DNA from: Prevotellaceae bacterium UBA6398
GTDB lineage: Bacteria > Bacteroidota > Bacteroidia > Bacteroidales > Bacteroidaceae
Length of the DNA stretch: 64,000 nucleotides
Direction: 5' to 3'
NCBI GenBank assembly: GCA_002437495.1
Contig: DJQA01000001.1
Coordinates: 62,248-126,247, forward strand
Shown here: piece by piece, positions 8,365-18,580 of the stretch
Layout: the number at the start of each line of letters is the position of its first letter
Numbering within the stretch: the first letter of the stretch is position 1
The notes under the pieces: generated by a model
The model's input: only the letters and a program-made list of their open reading frames with translations
Database searches by the model: none
What the model was told of the DNA's origin: nothing
Position numbers and translations under genes: made by a program

Positions 8365-9240
8365 ATGAATATTAAAAAGATACTTGTAACAGGCGCAAAC
8401 GGACAGCTTGGCAACGAGCTGCGCCTTATGTCGGGAAATTTCCCGCAATTTGAGTATTTGTTCACCGATATTGCAGAGCTTGACATATGCAACGCAGCAG
8501 CCGTGGACGCATTTGTGGAACAGAACAAGGTGGATGCCGTGATAAACTGCGCAGCCTACACCGCCGTTGACAAAGCCGAAAGCGAGGAACGGAAAGCGGA
8601 AACAATAAACAGCCAGGCACCCGCAAACCTTGCACGCGCAATAGAAAGGCGCGGCGGCGCACTCGTGCAAATATCAACCGACTATGTGTTTCCCGGAAAC
8701 GCCTGCGAGCCAATAAACGAAAACTGCCCCACAGCACCATCGTCGGCATATGGGCGCACAAAGCTCGCCGGAGAAATTGCCGCGCAAAAAGAGTGCAAAA
8801 ACACCGTAATAATACGCACGGCATGGCTGTACTCATCGTTCGGACACAACTTTGTGAAAACAATGATAAAGCTCGGGCGTGAACGCGAAAGCCTCGGAGT
8901 GGTTTTCGACCAGATAGGCACACCCACCTACGCACGCGACCTTGCAAGGGCCATAATGCAGATTATTTCCAAAGGCGTGGTGCCGGGAGTTTACCACTTC
9001 ACAAACGAAGGAGTTGCATCGTGGTATGACTTCACCATTGCGATACACAAACTTGCGGGAATAAAAAACTGCAAAGTATCGCCCCTGCACACATCCGACT
9101 ATCCCACGCCCGCCACGCGACCGCATTACAGCGTACTTGACAAAACAAAAATAAAAACCACCTTCGACATAGAAATCCCATACTGGGCAGACAGCGTAAA
9201 AGAATGCGTGGACATACTGCTTAAACAGGAAAACAACTGA
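8365..9240 (+). CDS. rfbD: dTDP-4-dehydrorhamnose reductase (RmlD)
   Basis: A 291-residue short-chain dehydrogenase that makes dTDP-L-rhamnose, the last step of the dTDP-rhamnose pathway for surface polysaccharides. It shows the NAD(P)-binding GANGQLG (residues 10-16), the [12 protein letters not shown] segment and the catalytic pair Y129-K133 in SSAYGRTK. The rmlA, rmlB and rmlC genes are not in the window. The stop TGA and the prfC start share one base (TGATG), so translation is probably coupled. Confidence 0.95.
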   Translation: MNIKKILVTGANGQLGNELRLMSGNFPQFEYLFTDIAELDICNAAAVDAFVEQNKVDAVINCAAYTAVDKAESEERKAETINSQAPANLARAIERRGGALVQISTDYVFPGNACEPINENCPTAPSSAYGRTKLAGEIAAQKECKNTVIIRTAWLYSSFGHNFVKTMIKLGRERESLGVVFDQIGTPTYARDLARAIMQIISKGVVPGVYHFTNEGVASWYDFTIAIHKLAGIKNCKVSPLHTSDYPTPATRPHYSVLDKTKIKTTFDIEIPYWADSVKECVDILLKQENN

Positions 9241-10805
9241 TGGACGAAATACAAAGACGGCGCACTTTCGCAATAATATCACACCCCGATGCGGGCAAAA
9301 CAACCCTGACAGAGAAATTCCTGCTTTTCGGCGGACAGATACAGGTTGCCGGGGCAGTGAAGAGCAACAAAATACGCAAGACCGCAACCTCCGACTGGAT
9401 GGACATAGAACGCCAGCGCGGAATATCGGTAACAACATCGGTGATGGAATTCGACTATCGCAACTACAAGGTAAACATCCTTGACACGCCGGGACACCAA
9501 GACTTCGCCGAAGACACTTTCAGGACACTTACCGCCGTTGATAGCGCGATTATCGTTGTTGACTCAGCAAAGGGCGTTGAGGCGCAAACACGCAAGCTTA
9601 TGAACGTGTGCCGCATGAGGAATACCCCGGTAATAATCTTCGTGAACAAGATGGACCGCGAGGGAAAAGACCCATTCAGCCTGCTCGACGAGCTTGAGGA
9701 AGAACTGCAAATAAAGGTGCGCCCGCTTTCCTGGCCAATAAACCAAGGCTTCAGCTTCAAAGGCGTATACAATATATATGAGAAAAAGCTAAACCTCTTT
9801 GAGCCCGACAAACAAAAGGTTACGCAAAAAGTGGAAGTCGACATAAACAGCAGCGACCTTGAAATGCATGTGGGCGAAAAAGATGCGGAACAGCTGCGCA
9901 ACGACCTTGAGCTAGTAAACGGCGTGTACCCCGAATTCAACCGCGACAGCTATCTCAAAGCCGAGGTAGCCCCCGTATTCTTCGGCTCCGCGCTCAACAA
10001 TTTCGGCGTAAAGGAACTGCTGGACTGCTTCGTGGAAATTGCGCCCCCACCGCAACCCGTGCAGGCTGAAGAAAGAATTGTTAAGCCCGAAGAGCCAAAA
10101 TTCACGGGATTCGTGTTCAAAATAACGGCAAACATAGACCCCAACCACCGCTCGTGCATAGCATTCTGCAAAATATGCAGCGGGAAATTCGTAAGAAACA
10201 CACCCTATCTGCATGTGCGGCTTGGAAAAACCATGCGCTTCTCATCACCCGCACAATTCATGGCACAAAGAAAAAGCACCGTCGATGAGGCATACGCCGG
10301 AGACATAGTGGGACTTCCCGACAACGGAGTGTTCAAAATAGGCGACACGCTCACCGAGGGAGAGCAACTGCACTTCAAGGGACTGCCGAGCTTCTCGCCC
10401 GAAATGTTCAAATACATAGAGAACGCCGACCCCATGAAAAGCAAACAGCTTAACAAGGGCATAGAACAGCTTATGGACGAAGGCGTGGCGCAGTTGTTCA
10501 TCAGCCAGTTCAACGGGCGCAAAATTATCGGCACAGTGGGACAATTGCAGTTTGAAGTGATACAATACCGTCTCGAAAACGAATACAACGCAAAATGCCG
10601 CTGGGAACCCGTGTCGCTTTACAAAGCCTGTTGGATTGAAAGCGATGACAAGGAGGAACTCGACGATTTCCGCCGCCGCAAATACCAATACATGGCACGC
10701 GACCGCGAAGGACGCGAAGTTTTCCTCGCAGACAGTTCATACGTACTGCAAATGGCGCAACAGGATTTCAAAAACATCAAATTCCATTTCACTTCGGAAT
10801 TCTAA
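9240..10805 (+). CDS. prfC: Peptide chain release factor 3
   Basis: A 521-residue translational GTPase that removes RF1 or RF2 from the ribosome after peptide release. It has the P-loop HPDAGKTT near residues 15-22, the G2-containing [21 protein letters not shown] (G3) and NKMDRE (G4), then the RF3 domain II and C-terminal domain ([15 protein letters not shown]). Length is typical. It begins at the last base of the rfbD stop codon and is followed after 15 bp by the threonylcarbamoyl-AMP synthase gene, so three translation-related genes (prfC, the latter and fmt) sit in one run. Confidence 0.97.
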   Translation: MDEIQRRRTFAIISHPDAGKTTLTEKFLLFGGQIQVAGAVKSNKIRKTATSDWMDIERQRGISVTTSVMEFDYRNYKVNILDTPGHQDFAEDTFRTLTAVDSAIIVVDSAKGVEAQTRKLMNVCRMRNTPVIIFVNKMDREGKDPFSLLDELEEELQIKVRPLSWPINQGFSFKGVYNIYEKKLNLFEPDKQKVTQKVEVDINSSDLEMHVGEKDAEQLRNDLELVNGVYPEFNRDSYLKAEVAPVFFGSALNNFGVKELLDCFVEIAPPPQPVQAEERIVKPEEPKFTGFVFKITANIDPNHRSCIAFCKICSGKFVRNTPYLHVRLGKTMRFSSPAQFMAQRKSTVDEAYAGDIVGLPDNGVFKIGDTLTEGEQLHFKGLPSFSPEMFKYIENADPMKSKQLNKGIEQLMDEGVAQLFISQFNGRKIIGTVGQLQFEVIQYRLENEYNAKCRWEPVSLYKACWIESDDKEELDDFRRRKYQYMARDREGREVFLADSSYVLQMAQQDFKNIKFHFTSEF

Positions 10806-10820
10806 GCATCAGCACAACAC

Positions 10821-11411
10821 ATGGAAAGCAAAAGCAGCAGCACAAGCGCATACAGCGACGACATAAGCAGAGCCATAGATGTAATGAACCGCGGGGGAAT
10901 TATCGCATACCCAACCGACACCATCTGGGGACTGGGGTGCGATGCGACAAATGCCGAAGCCGTGCGCCGCATTTACGAAATAAAGCGGCGCGACGACTCA
11001 AAGGCCCTTATAACCCTTGTTGATTCGGAAGCAAAAGTGGAGTTCTACGTAAAGGAAGTGCCCGAGGTGGCATGGCAGCTAATCGAAGTGGCCGACAAGC
11101 CGCTCACCATAATATACGACAACGCCCGCAACCTTGCGCCCAACCTAATAGCCGAGGACGGAAGCATTGCAATAAGAATTACGTCAGAACCTTTCAGCCG
11201 CGAGCTGTGCAGACGTTTCAAAAAAGCCATAGTGTCAACATCGGCAAACGTAAGCGGCGAACCATCGCCAAGCACCTTTGCCGACATAAGCCGCGAAATT
11301 CTCGATGCGGCAGACTACGTGTGTACAAGCCGCCGCAACGAAAACGCGCCACACATCCCATCGTCAATAATAAAGCTCGGAGTTTCGGGCGAAGTAAAAG
11401 TAATAAGATAA
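10821..11411 (+). CDS. L-threonylcarbamoyladenylate synthase (TsaC/Sua5 family)
   Basis: A 196-residue YrdC-domain enzyme that makes threonylcarbamoyl-AMP from threonine, bicarbonate and ATP, for the t6A37 modification of ANN-reading tRNAs. Visible family segments are GGIIAYPTDTIWGLGCDA, IYEIKRRDDSKAL and VSTSANVSGEPSP. It lacks the extra Sua5 C-terminal domain, so it is of the short TsaC length. It ends 2 bp before the ClC gene start. Confidence 0.95.
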   Translation: MESKSSSTSAYSDDISRAIDVMNRGGIIAYPTDTIWGLGCDATNAEAVRRIYEIKRRDDSKALITLVDSEAKVEFYVKEVPEVAWQLIEVADKPLTIIYDNARNLAPNLIAEDGSIAIRITSEPFSRELCRRFKKAIVSTSANVSGEPSPSTFADISREILDAADYVCTSRRNENAPHIPSSIIKLGVSGEVKVIR

Positions 11412-11413
11412 GT

Positions 11414-13213
11414 ATGCAGACACAAGTCCGGGCACAAAGCAGCTTGCCTGTGCAGGCAGGCAACTGGCGCGAGAAACACATGTCGCAGCAACAGTTTGTA
11501 CTTGTGCTCAGTTTTCTGATAGGCATATTCACGGCGTGCGCCGCATACTTTCTGCGCAGATTCATAGCATGGATACAGTCGCTGCTAACCGCAGGCTTTG
11601 ACATAACTAACGCCAACTGGCTTTTTCTTGTATATCCCGTGGTGGGAATATTACTCACCGCCCTGTTCATTAAATACGTTGTACGCGACAACATCAGCCA
11701 CGGCGTAACGCGAATACTCTACGCCATATCGCGCCGGCAAAGCCATTTAAAGAAGCACAACTGTTGGTCGAGCCTTATTGCCAGCGGAATCACTATAGGC
11801 TTCGGCGGCTCCGTGGGCGCGGAATCCCCGATTGTTCTTACCGGCTCCGCGATTGGCTCAAACCTCGGGCAGTTTTTCAAGCTCGACCACAAAGCCATAA
11901 TGGTGCTGCTGGGTGCCGGCGCAAGCGGTGCGGTGGCGGGAATATTCAAGGCCCCCATTGCCGGAGTGCTGTTCACGCTGGAAGTGCTTATGATCGACCT
12001 AACGATGGCCTCGCTCATTCCGCTGCTCGTTTCGAGCATTACCGCCACCGTAACGATGTACATCTTCACTGGCACTAGTTCGGAATTCAGTTTCAACCTT
12101 GAAAACGCATTCACAATTGAGCGCGTGCCCACGTCAATACTGCTCGGACTTTTCTGTGGGTTCATATCCCTCTACTTCACGCGGATGATGAACAAGTGCG
12201 AAGACATTTTCCGCAAGGTTAAAGGAATGTATGCCAAGCTGGCCCTCGGCGGAATTACGCTAAGCCTGCTGATATATCTTTTCCCGCCGCTCTACGGTGA
12301 GGGCTACGGCACAATAACCCTGCTGCTAAACGGAAAGGGCATGGAGGATTGGGAGGCTGTGATGAACAACTCACTGTTTTACGGCGACCCGGGAAAACTG
12401 CTGCCCTACCTGGGGCTTATAATCTTATGCAAGGCAATAGCCTCGTCGGCCACCAACGGAGGCGGCGGCTGCGGCGGAATATTCGCGCCCTGCCTGTTTC
12501 TCGGCTGCATCAGCGGCTTTGTATTCTCCAGATTTTGGAACATGCACAGTCTCGGCGTGTACGTTCCCGAAAAAAACTACGCCCTTCTCGGAATGGCGGG
12601 AATAATGAGCGCGGTTATGCACGCGCCGCTAACCAGCATATTCCTCATTGCCGAACTAACGGGCGGGTATTTTCTTTTCGCCCCACTCATGATAGTGTCG
12701 CTTGTGTCTTATCTTGTGATAATTATCTTCGAGCCGAACAGCGTTTACGCCACACGCCTTGCAAAGAAAGGCCAGCTTGTAACCCACCATAAAGACAAGG
12801 CGGCACTCACGCTGATGAGTCTCGACAGCATTCTCGAAAAGCACGACACGCGTGTGCCGCCCGACATGACGCTCGGCAGGCTCGTGCTGCTCATAGCCCG
12901 CGAAAAAGCAAACGTGTTCCCAGTTACCGATGGCTCAAACCACCTGCTCGGCGTGATAGACCTTTCCAAGATAAGGAAGGTGCTTTTCCGCCAGGAGCTG
13001 TACAACCAATTCACCGCCGCACAGCTTATGGAAGAGCCGCCGGCAAGGCTTAGCATAGACGACCCCGTTACTGTGGTTATGGACACAATGGAAAGAACCC
13101 ACGCCGACACGCTTCCCGTGGTCAACAGCCTCGGAGAATACGTGGGCTTCGTTACACGCACAAAGCTGTACGCCATGTACCGCCAGGTAATGGTGGACTA
13201 CTCCGAAGAATAA
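11414..13213 (+). CDS. ClC-family chloride channel/transporter with CBS domains
   Basis: A 599-residue membrane protein: a ClC core of about ten membrane segments (residues about 20-440) and a C-terminal CBS pair (about 475-590). The anion-path motifs are recognisable but diverged: SVGAESPI where many ClC proteins have GREGP (the glutamate kept), and GCGGIFAP for GxFAP; the usual GSGIP is not seen, with ISHGVTR in that area. Whether it is a channel or a proton antiporter cannot be told. The ATG at 11414 is used; the frame is open further upstream but that stretch overlaps the preceding gene. Confidence 0.92.
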   Translation: MQTQVRAQSSLPVQAGNWREKHMSQQQFVLVLSFLIGIFTACAAYFLRRFIAWIQSLLTAGFDITNANWLFLVYPVVGILLTALFIKYVVRDNISHGVTRILYAISRRQSHLKKHNCWSSLIASGITIGFGGSVGAESPIVLTGSAIGSNLGQFFKLDHKAIMVLLGAGASGAVAGIFKAPIAGVLFTLEVLMIDLTMASLIPLLVSSITATVTMYIFTGTSSEFSFNLENAFTIERVPTSILLGLFCGFISLYFTRMMNKCEDIFRKVKGMYAKLALGGITLSLLIYLFPPLYGEGYGTITLLLNGKGMEDWEAVMNNSLFYGDPGKLLPYLGLIILCKAIASSATNGGGGCGGIFAPCLFLGCISGFVFSRFWNMHSLGVYVPEKNYALLGMAGIMSAVMHAPLTSIFLIAELTGGYFLFAPLMIVSLVSYLVIIIFEPNSVYATRLAKKGQLVTHHKDKAALTLMSLDSILEKHDTRVPPDMTLGRLVLLIAREKANVFPVTDGSNHLLGVIDLSKIRKVLFRQELYNQFTAAQLMEEPPARLSIDDPVTVVMDTMERTHADTLPVVNSLGEYVGFVTRTKLYAMYRQVMVDYSEE

Positions 13214-13230
13214 CGCTATAAAACTGCTTT

Positions 13231-14202
13231 ATGAACAAGAAAGATTTGCGAATTGTTTTCATGGGAACTCCCGAATTTGCGGTGGAGTCGCTCAAAGCCC
13301 TTATAGAAAGCGGATACAACGTTGTGGGCGTGGTTACTGCCGTTGACAAACCCGTGGGCAGGCATCGCAACACGCTAGTTCCCTCAGCCGTGAAGGAGTA
13401 CGCCCTTTCGCAGAACCTGCCGCTCCTGCAGCCTGAGAAACTGAAAGACGACAAATTTGTCAACGAGCTTCGTGCGCTAAACGCCGACCTGCAAATTGTA
13501 GTGGCGTTCCGCATGCTGCCCGAAATTGTATGGGCAATGCCCAAATACGGCACAATAAACCTGCACGCGTCGCTGCTACCGCAATACCGTGGCGCAGCCC
13601 CAATAAACTGGGCGGTGATAAACGGCGAAACAAAAAGCGGAGTTACCACATTCTTCCTGCGCCACGACATCGACACCGGCAACATAGCAATGCAGCAAAG
13701 CGTGGAGATTGGACCGGAAGACACTGCCGGAGAACTTTACGACAAGCTTATGAAAACGGGAGCGCAAATGCTGCTCAAAACAGTGGACGCGGTTATCGCC
13801 GGAAACGTGAAAAGCATACCGCAATCTGAAATAAGCACGGAGGGAGAGCTTCGCCCCGCGCCGAAGATATTCACGGAGACCTGCAAAATAAACTGGGACA
13901 AAAGCGCAGCCGAGATACACAACTTCATACGCGGGCTTGCGCCCCACCCCACGGCATGGACGGAAGTGGAACACCAAGGCACGAGATACACAATGAAGAT
14001 ATACGGTACTCGCCTTGTTGGCAAACAGCCCGCGCAAACCGCAGGGACGTTTGTGGTGTCGGAGAACAAAAAGCACCTGTACATTGCCGCCAAAGACGGC
14101 TACATCGAAATTCTAGAACTTCAGCTCTCGGGCAAAAAGCGAATGGCGGCAAATGTATTCCTTAACGGTTTCCATTCGCCCGAAGACCTTAAACTTGCAT
14201 AG
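13231..14202 (+). CDS. fmt: Methionyl-tRNA formyltransferase
   Basis: A 323-residue enzyme that formylates initiator Met-tRNA using 10-formyltetrahydrofolate. It has the N-terminal formyltransferase fold with MGTPEFAVESL, the catalytic NLHASLLPQYRGAAPINWA segment and DIDTGNI, then a C-terminal OB-like tRNA-binding domain from about residue 205. It starts 17 bp after the ClC gene. The peptide deformylase gene, often nearby in other phyla, is not in this window. Confidence 0.97.
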   Translation: MNKKDLRIVFMGTPEFAVESLKALIESGYNVVGVVTAVDKPVGRHRNTLVPSAVKEYALSQNLPLLQPEKLKDDKFVNELRALNADLQIVVAFRMLPEIVWAMPKYGTINLHASLLPQYRGAAPINWAVINGETKSGVTTFFLRHDIDTGNIAMQQSVEIGPEDTAGELYDKLMKTGAQMLLKTVDAVIAGNVKSIPQSEISTEGELRPAPKIFTETCKINWDKSAAEIHNFIRGLAPHPTAWTEVEHQGTRYTMKIYGTRLVGKQPAQTAGTFVVSENKKHLYIAAKDGYIEILELQLSGKKRMAANVFLNGFHSPEDLKLA

Positions 14203-14246
14203 CCAAACGCTACCAAATACATTTACCACCTATAAAACTATTTGTC

Positions 14247-16328
14247 ATGAAAAACTTTCTCACCTTCAAATTGTGTGTGCTGCCCACCGTAATGCTTGCG
14301 GCAACATTGGGTGCGCTGACCTCCTGCGGCGATTCAAACTCCGAACCAAAAAAGGGCGGAACGGTCGTTGATGACAGCCGCTTTGCAAAAAACACATACT
14401 ACGCTGTTCAAGACACGACCAACGGCTGGGACGAGGGAATGTATTACAACGGCAGGTTCATCATGGCGCACGCAAACTATTCACAAGGCACTGCGCTATA
14501 TTATATGAACGACACAAAGTCGGAGCCATCAAAAGGAGTTATCATTGAGTATGACGAGGACGGAAACGTTGTGGCTTTCGGACATCCGGGAAGTCTGGCT
14601 ACGGTGTGCCAAAAAGACGGAAAGCTTTACCTGAGCAAAGCCACAGGCATGGAAGAAATCAGCCTTGCGGAGATTGAGGCATCGGAAGGCATCACTTCAA
14701 AGTCCACCGAAGAAGAACGCCATACAAAGGCTCTCGGCGATGCCGTGGGCGGATTTGTCAAAGGAAAGCTGATAGACAAATTCATTAAATTTGCAGACAA
14801 ATACGCCGAGGAGAAATGGGGCACAAAAGTATTCGGACCTCTCAAGAAAGCCTTCAATTTCATAAACAAGACAGATAAACTGGCAAGAGACGAGAAATGG
14901 TTCCAGCTCGGGGCCAACATCTTCGCCACCGGCATTACACAAGTGGCAGGAAAAGCCGGCGGAGGGCTTGCCGTAGGGGTTAATATGATGACATCGGAAT
15001 ACGAAGAGCTTACAAGAGAGCAGCATTATGTATTCTACGGCGTGGCAACACCGGAGATTACAGACATTAAGGAACGCACAGACGGCGCGGTGGAAGTCTC
15101 CGTAACAATCCGCAACGCAAAAACGCTGCCCGCCACACACTACGAAATCATCACGTCTGCCGACGGAAGCGAGAAAAGAGTTTCCGTGGAGAACAACGTT
15201 TACTGCGGCGTTTTGTCGCGGGAGGGCGCGCTTCCACTGTACAACCATTGCGACACACGCTCGGGCGAGATTACCGTGAAGGCAAACCGGGATGAATACA
15301 GCTTCATAATCTACGCTGACGGCAAAAAGGGGGCAAACATACGCCCATTCCTCATGGCAGACCTCGACCTTTCCGCAAAACCGGCAATGAAACGGAGCCG
15401 CAACTACATACGCTACGGCGGGGCTGTTCCGTATGCAAAAGCCGATGTTGACTACACCTACACGCTCGACGGCGCGTTTTACTCCAGCGGCACAATGTCG
15501 TACTCCCTGAAGTTCAACGCCGAGTGCAAGCGCGATGGCAACGCAAACATAACAATGATACGCGACTGGGGGGTGGTTATCCTGAAAAACGGAGGAATTG
15601 ACAGCAAAATCTCCCTTATGCAAGAGCAGGACGACCAAGGGAACATCGGAAACCTGACCTCGCAATCCACACAATGGATGAGCTTTGCAAAAAAGGATCT
15701 GGAGATAACGCCGTCCTCCTGGAAGGCAACGCCCAAGGGCTATGAGATTGCGCCCTACATCACATACTCCACAGACTACCTGCTTACCAACTCATACACA
15801 TCCTACGGAGCGGCGGAACCCTTCGCGCCAGCATATATGCAAAAGCCGGAATTGGAGTTCACAAACGCGAAATACAACAACACCTATGGGACGGGGAAAA
15901 CCACAACCTCCTATATATGGGACGAATTTTCCCAAAGATACATTCCAAGCACAGTTGACATTAATTTCAGTTCGAACTACTGCGAATTTAAAATGCGCGG
16001 CTGCCTGTTCGTAGATTCCATGGTAGTAAGGCAAACGGGAAGCGGATGGGACAAATACTGCCTGTCATACCTCGTAAACGCCCGCGGGCAGAAATCAAAA
16101 CGCTACGATGACGAAATATACGACGGACTGATGGGGCATGACTTTTCTTTGGAATTTCGCGTGGACAGCGTTACCGGCAACACCGACCGCTACATAGAAA
16201 TGGAGCTGTGGTCAAACGGCAAGAAAATCAGCGGCAACAACAAAATAGGATACCAACCTTTGAAAAAGGACAATTACGGGGCCAATGTCTATCACATCAT
16301 CGGTTTCAAGGCATACATAAAGAAATAA
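14247..16328 (+). CDS. Large orphan lipoprotein
   Basis: I do not recognise this 693-residue protein. The signal ends in a lipobox (ALTSC, C27), so it should be lipid-anchored. Residues about 60-140 contain short motifs like those of surface beta-propeller proteins (YYNGRFIMAHANYS, VVAFGHPGSLATVC); about 150-250 are lysine- and alanine-rich and helical (GDAVGGFVKGKLIDKFIKFADKYAEEKWG); the C-terminal two thirds look beta-rich with many aromatic residues. It begins 44 bp after fmt, with no promoter motif, so it is probably the last gene of the run from 7064. A terminator follows at 16356-16390. Confidence 0.85.
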   Translation: MKNFLTFKLCVLPTVMLAATLGALTSCGDSNSEPKKGGTVVDDSRFAKNTYYAVQDTTNGWDEGMYYNGRFIMAHANYSQGTALYYMNDTKSEPSKGVIIEYDEDGNVVAFGHPGSLATVCQKDGKLYLSKATGMEEISLAEIEASEGITSKSTEEERHTKALGDAVGGFVKGKLIDKFIKFADKYAEEKWGTKVFGPLKKAFNFINKTDKLARDEKWFQLGANIFATGITQVAGKAGGGLAVGVNMMTSEYEELTREQHYVFYGVATPEITDIKERTDGAVEVSVTIRNAKTLPATHYEIITSADGSEKRVSVENNVYCGVLSREGALPLYNHCDTRSGEITVKANRDEYSFIIYADGKKGANIRPFLMADLDLSAKPAMKRSRNYIRYGGAVPYAKADVDYTYTLDGAFYSSGTMSYSLKFNAECKRDGNANITMIRDWGVVILKNGGIDSKISLMQEQDDQGNIGNLTSQSTQWMSFAKKDLEITPSSWKATPKGYEIAPYITYSTDYLLTNSYTSYGAAEPFAPAYMQKPELEFTNAKYNNTYGTGKTTTSYIWDEFSQRYIPSTVDINFSSNYCEFKMRGCLFVDSMVVRQTGSGWDKYCLSYLVNARGQKSKRYDDEIYDGLMGHDFSLEFRVDSVTGNTDRYIEMELWSNGKKISGNNKIGYQPLKKDNYGANVYHIIGFKAYIKK

Positions 16329-16355
16329 ACGGCATTTGCACAATAAAGAGGCAGC

Positions 16356-16390
16356 AAACGGCTTGCAGGCAGACAGCCCGCAAGCCGTTT
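16356..16390 (+). terminator. Terminator after the orphan lipoprotein gene
   Basis: An 11-bp stem (AAACGGCTTGC, 16356-16366, with 16380-16390) and a 13-nt loop is followed by TTTTTC. It lies 27 bp after the stop. Confidence 0.85.
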
Positions 16391-16524
16391 TTCATCCGTC
16401 AGGACTTAAAATCCGCCCCATACGCGGATTTTGCCGCAAGTCTCTGGTTTTCACAGCATTGCACCGCCATAAGAAGATTTTGTAAGTTGTTGTATTTCAA
16501 AAGTTTGCAAAGGCAAAAATTAGG

Positions 16525-16608
16525 TCTGATGTAGTTTTTTCTATGTCAGACCTAATTTTTTCTACATCAGACATAATTTTTCCGATATACGATGTAGTTT
16601 TCGGGATG
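16525..16608 (+). repeat. 21-bp x4 intergenic element, copy R3
   Basis: Units start at 16525, 16546, 16567 and 16588; the second and third are close to the commonest form (CAGACATAATTTTT). The upstream arm TTTTGTAAGTTGTTG, about 50 bp before unit 1, is shared with copy R8, and TTTGCAAAGGC with R12. It occupies the gap between the lipoprotein terminator and the DXS-like gene. Confidence 0.87.
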
Positions 16609-16718
16609 TATGGTAAGCGCCGCGCAAATGGGCACATAACAAATTTTCCGTGGCACACCCACGGCATACTTTTTGTTGTTTTGCTACAAGGAAAATATAA
16701 CAGTCAAACACAATCGTT

Positions 16719-18461
16719 ATGTATTTGGAAAAAATCAACTCTCCTGCCGACGTGAAAGCTCTCGGCATTGACAAGCTTGATGCCCTTGCCGGCGAAGTGC
16801 GCAGCCACCTGCTGCAAAAACTGTCTGACCACGGCGGCCACATAGGTCCCAACCTTGGCATGGTTGAGGCCACGGTTGCGCTGCACTATGTGTTCAATTC
16901 GCCCGTTGACAAGATAGTGTTCGACGTGAGCCACCAAAGCTATGCCCACAAAATGCTGACAGGACGCAAGGACGCATTTCTCTACCCTGCCAAGTATGAC
17001 GAAGTGTCGGGTTACACCGAACCATCGGAAAGCGTACACGACCAATTTGTGGTGGGCCACACATCAACATCGGTGAGCCTTGCATGCGGTCTTGCAAAGG
17101 GGCGCGATTTGAAAGGCGGCAAAGAAAACGTGATAGTCGTGATAGGCGACGGCTCGCTGAGCGGCGGCGAGGCTTTCGAGGGATTTGACATGGCTGCGGA
17201 GCTAAACACGAACCTGATAATCGTGGTAAACGACAACCAAATGTCGATAGCCGAAAATCACGGCGGATTGTACAAAAACCTGCAACTGCTGCGCGAAACC
17301 GGCGGCAAGGCGCAATGCAACCTGTTCAAGGCTTTGGGGCTCGACTATATGTATGTGGCCGACGGCAACAACGTAAAAGCCCTTGTTGACGCACTCCAAA
17401 AAGTAAAGAACACAACCCACCCCGTGGTTGTGCACATCAACACCTTGAAAGGTAAGGGCTACCGTTTTGCAGAGGAGCAAAAGGAGCGTTTTCATTGGGG
17501 ATACCCGTTTGTCATGGAGACCGGCGAAACAAAAAAGGAATACCAATTCGGCCCGGATTTTGGCACCCACACGGCACAAATACTGCTCGGGGAAATGAAA
17601 AAAGACCCCGATGTTGTGGTGCTTACCGCAGGAACACCGGGAATATGGGGCTGGAATCCGGAAATGCGCAAAAAAGCCGGCAAACAATTTGTTGACGTTG
17701 GCATTGCCGAAGAAACGGCGGTGGCAATGTCGAGCGCATTGGCCAAGCGAGGGGCAAAACCCGTGTTCGGGGTTCTAAGCTCGTTCATACAGCGCACCTA
17801 CGACCAACTATCGCAAGACCTGTGCATAAACAATAACCCCGCAACGATAATTGTATTCGGCGGCACAATAACAGGGCATAACGATGTAACCCATCTGGGG
17901 TTCTACGACATAACGCTGCTATGCAACATCCCCAACATGGTATATCTCGCCCCAACCTGCAAGGCGGAATACGACGCAATGCTACGCTGGTCAATCCGCC
18001 AGACGGAGCATCCCGTGGCAATACGAGTACCTAACGTTCCCCTTGAAAGCACAAACGACACTGTGGCCGAAGAAAGCTACAGCGACCTTAACCGATACCA
18101 AATTACGCACAAGGGCCGCGAAATTGCCATACTCGGGCTTGGCGGCTTCTATGCGCTGGCACAAAAAGTGGCGGAAAAATATAAGGAGAAAGGTATTGAC
18201 GCAACCGTAATCAACCCGCGTTTCATAACAGGACTTGACACAGCGACGCTGAAATACCTGCAAAACGAACACCACACCGTAATAACCCTTGAGGACGGGC
18301 AGTTGGATGGCGGATGGGGCGAAAAAATTGCACGGTTCTATGGCAACACTTCGATGAAAGTGCGCTGCTACGGGGCACGCAAGGAGTTCGTTGACCGCTT
18401 TAACTATGACGAAATACTGAAAAGCAACCACCTCACCGCCGAACAAATTGTTGAAGACTGA
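16719..18461 (+). CDS. 1-deoxy-D-xylulose-5-phosphate synthase-like enzyme
   Basis: A 580-residue thiamine-diphosphate enzyme with the DXS domain order: TPP-binding domain with GDGSLSGG (G143-D144-G145) and NDNQMS, a central pyrimidine-binding domain (VDVGIAEETAVAMSSALAKRG) and a C-terminal transketolase domain. DXS-type segments are FDVSHQSYAHKMLTGRKD and GHTSTSVSLACGLAKGRD. It is about 40-50 residues shorter than the usual 620-640 for DXS, and may be a paralogue rather than the MEP-pathway enzyme; a related transketolase activity is possible. It stands alone in the window without other isoprenoid genes. Confidence 0.8.
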   Translation: MYLEKINSPADVKALGIDKLDALAGEVRSHLLQKLSDHGGHIGPNLGMVEATVALHYVFNSPVDKIVFDVSHQSYAHKMLTGRKDAFLYPAKYDEVSGYTEPSESVHDQFVVGHTSTSVSLACGLAKGRDLKGGKENVIVVIGDGSLSGGEAFEGFDMAAELNTNLIIVVNDNQMSIAENHGGLYKNLQLLRETGGKAQCNLFKALGLDYMYVADGNNVKALVDALQKVKNTTHPVVVHINTLKGKGYRFAEEQKERFHWGYPFVMETGETKKEYQFGPDFGTHTAQILLGEMKKDPDVVVLTAGTPGIWGWNPEMRKKAGKQFVDVGIAEETAVAMSSALAKRGAKPVFGVLSSFIQRTYDQLSQDLCINNNPATIIVFGGTITGHNDVTHLGFYDITLLCNIPNMVYLAPTCKAEYDAMLRWSIRQTEHPVAIRVPNVPLESTNDTVAEESYSDLNRYQITHKGREIAILGLGGFYALAQKVAEKYKEKGIDATVINPRFITGLDTATLKYLQNEHHTVITLEDGQLDGGWGEKIARFYGNTSMKVRCYGARKEFVDRFNYDEILKSNHLTAEQIVED

Positions 18462-18504
18462 CCATTGCAAAAGTTTGTGCGCATAGCTTGAATAATCTAC
18501 AAAT

Positions 18505-18541
18505 ATCCCCGCTGTACATTATGAACGGCGGGGATTGTTTT
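18505..18541. terminator. Bidirectional terminator after the DXS-like gene
   Basis: The stem ATCCCCGC (18505-18512) pairs with GCGGGGAT (18528-18535), followed by TGTTTTT. It lies between the convergent DXS-like and exchanger genes. Confidence 0.7.
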
Positions 18542-18580
18542 TGCTGCGCAGTTTGGAATTTGCTGCAAAAGCCTTTGTTT

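Noticed and set aside
11072..11413. A 114-residue N-terminal extension of the ClC protein
   Set aside because: This part overlaps the threonylcarbamoyl-AMP synthase gene in another frame and has a basic composition without membrane or family character.
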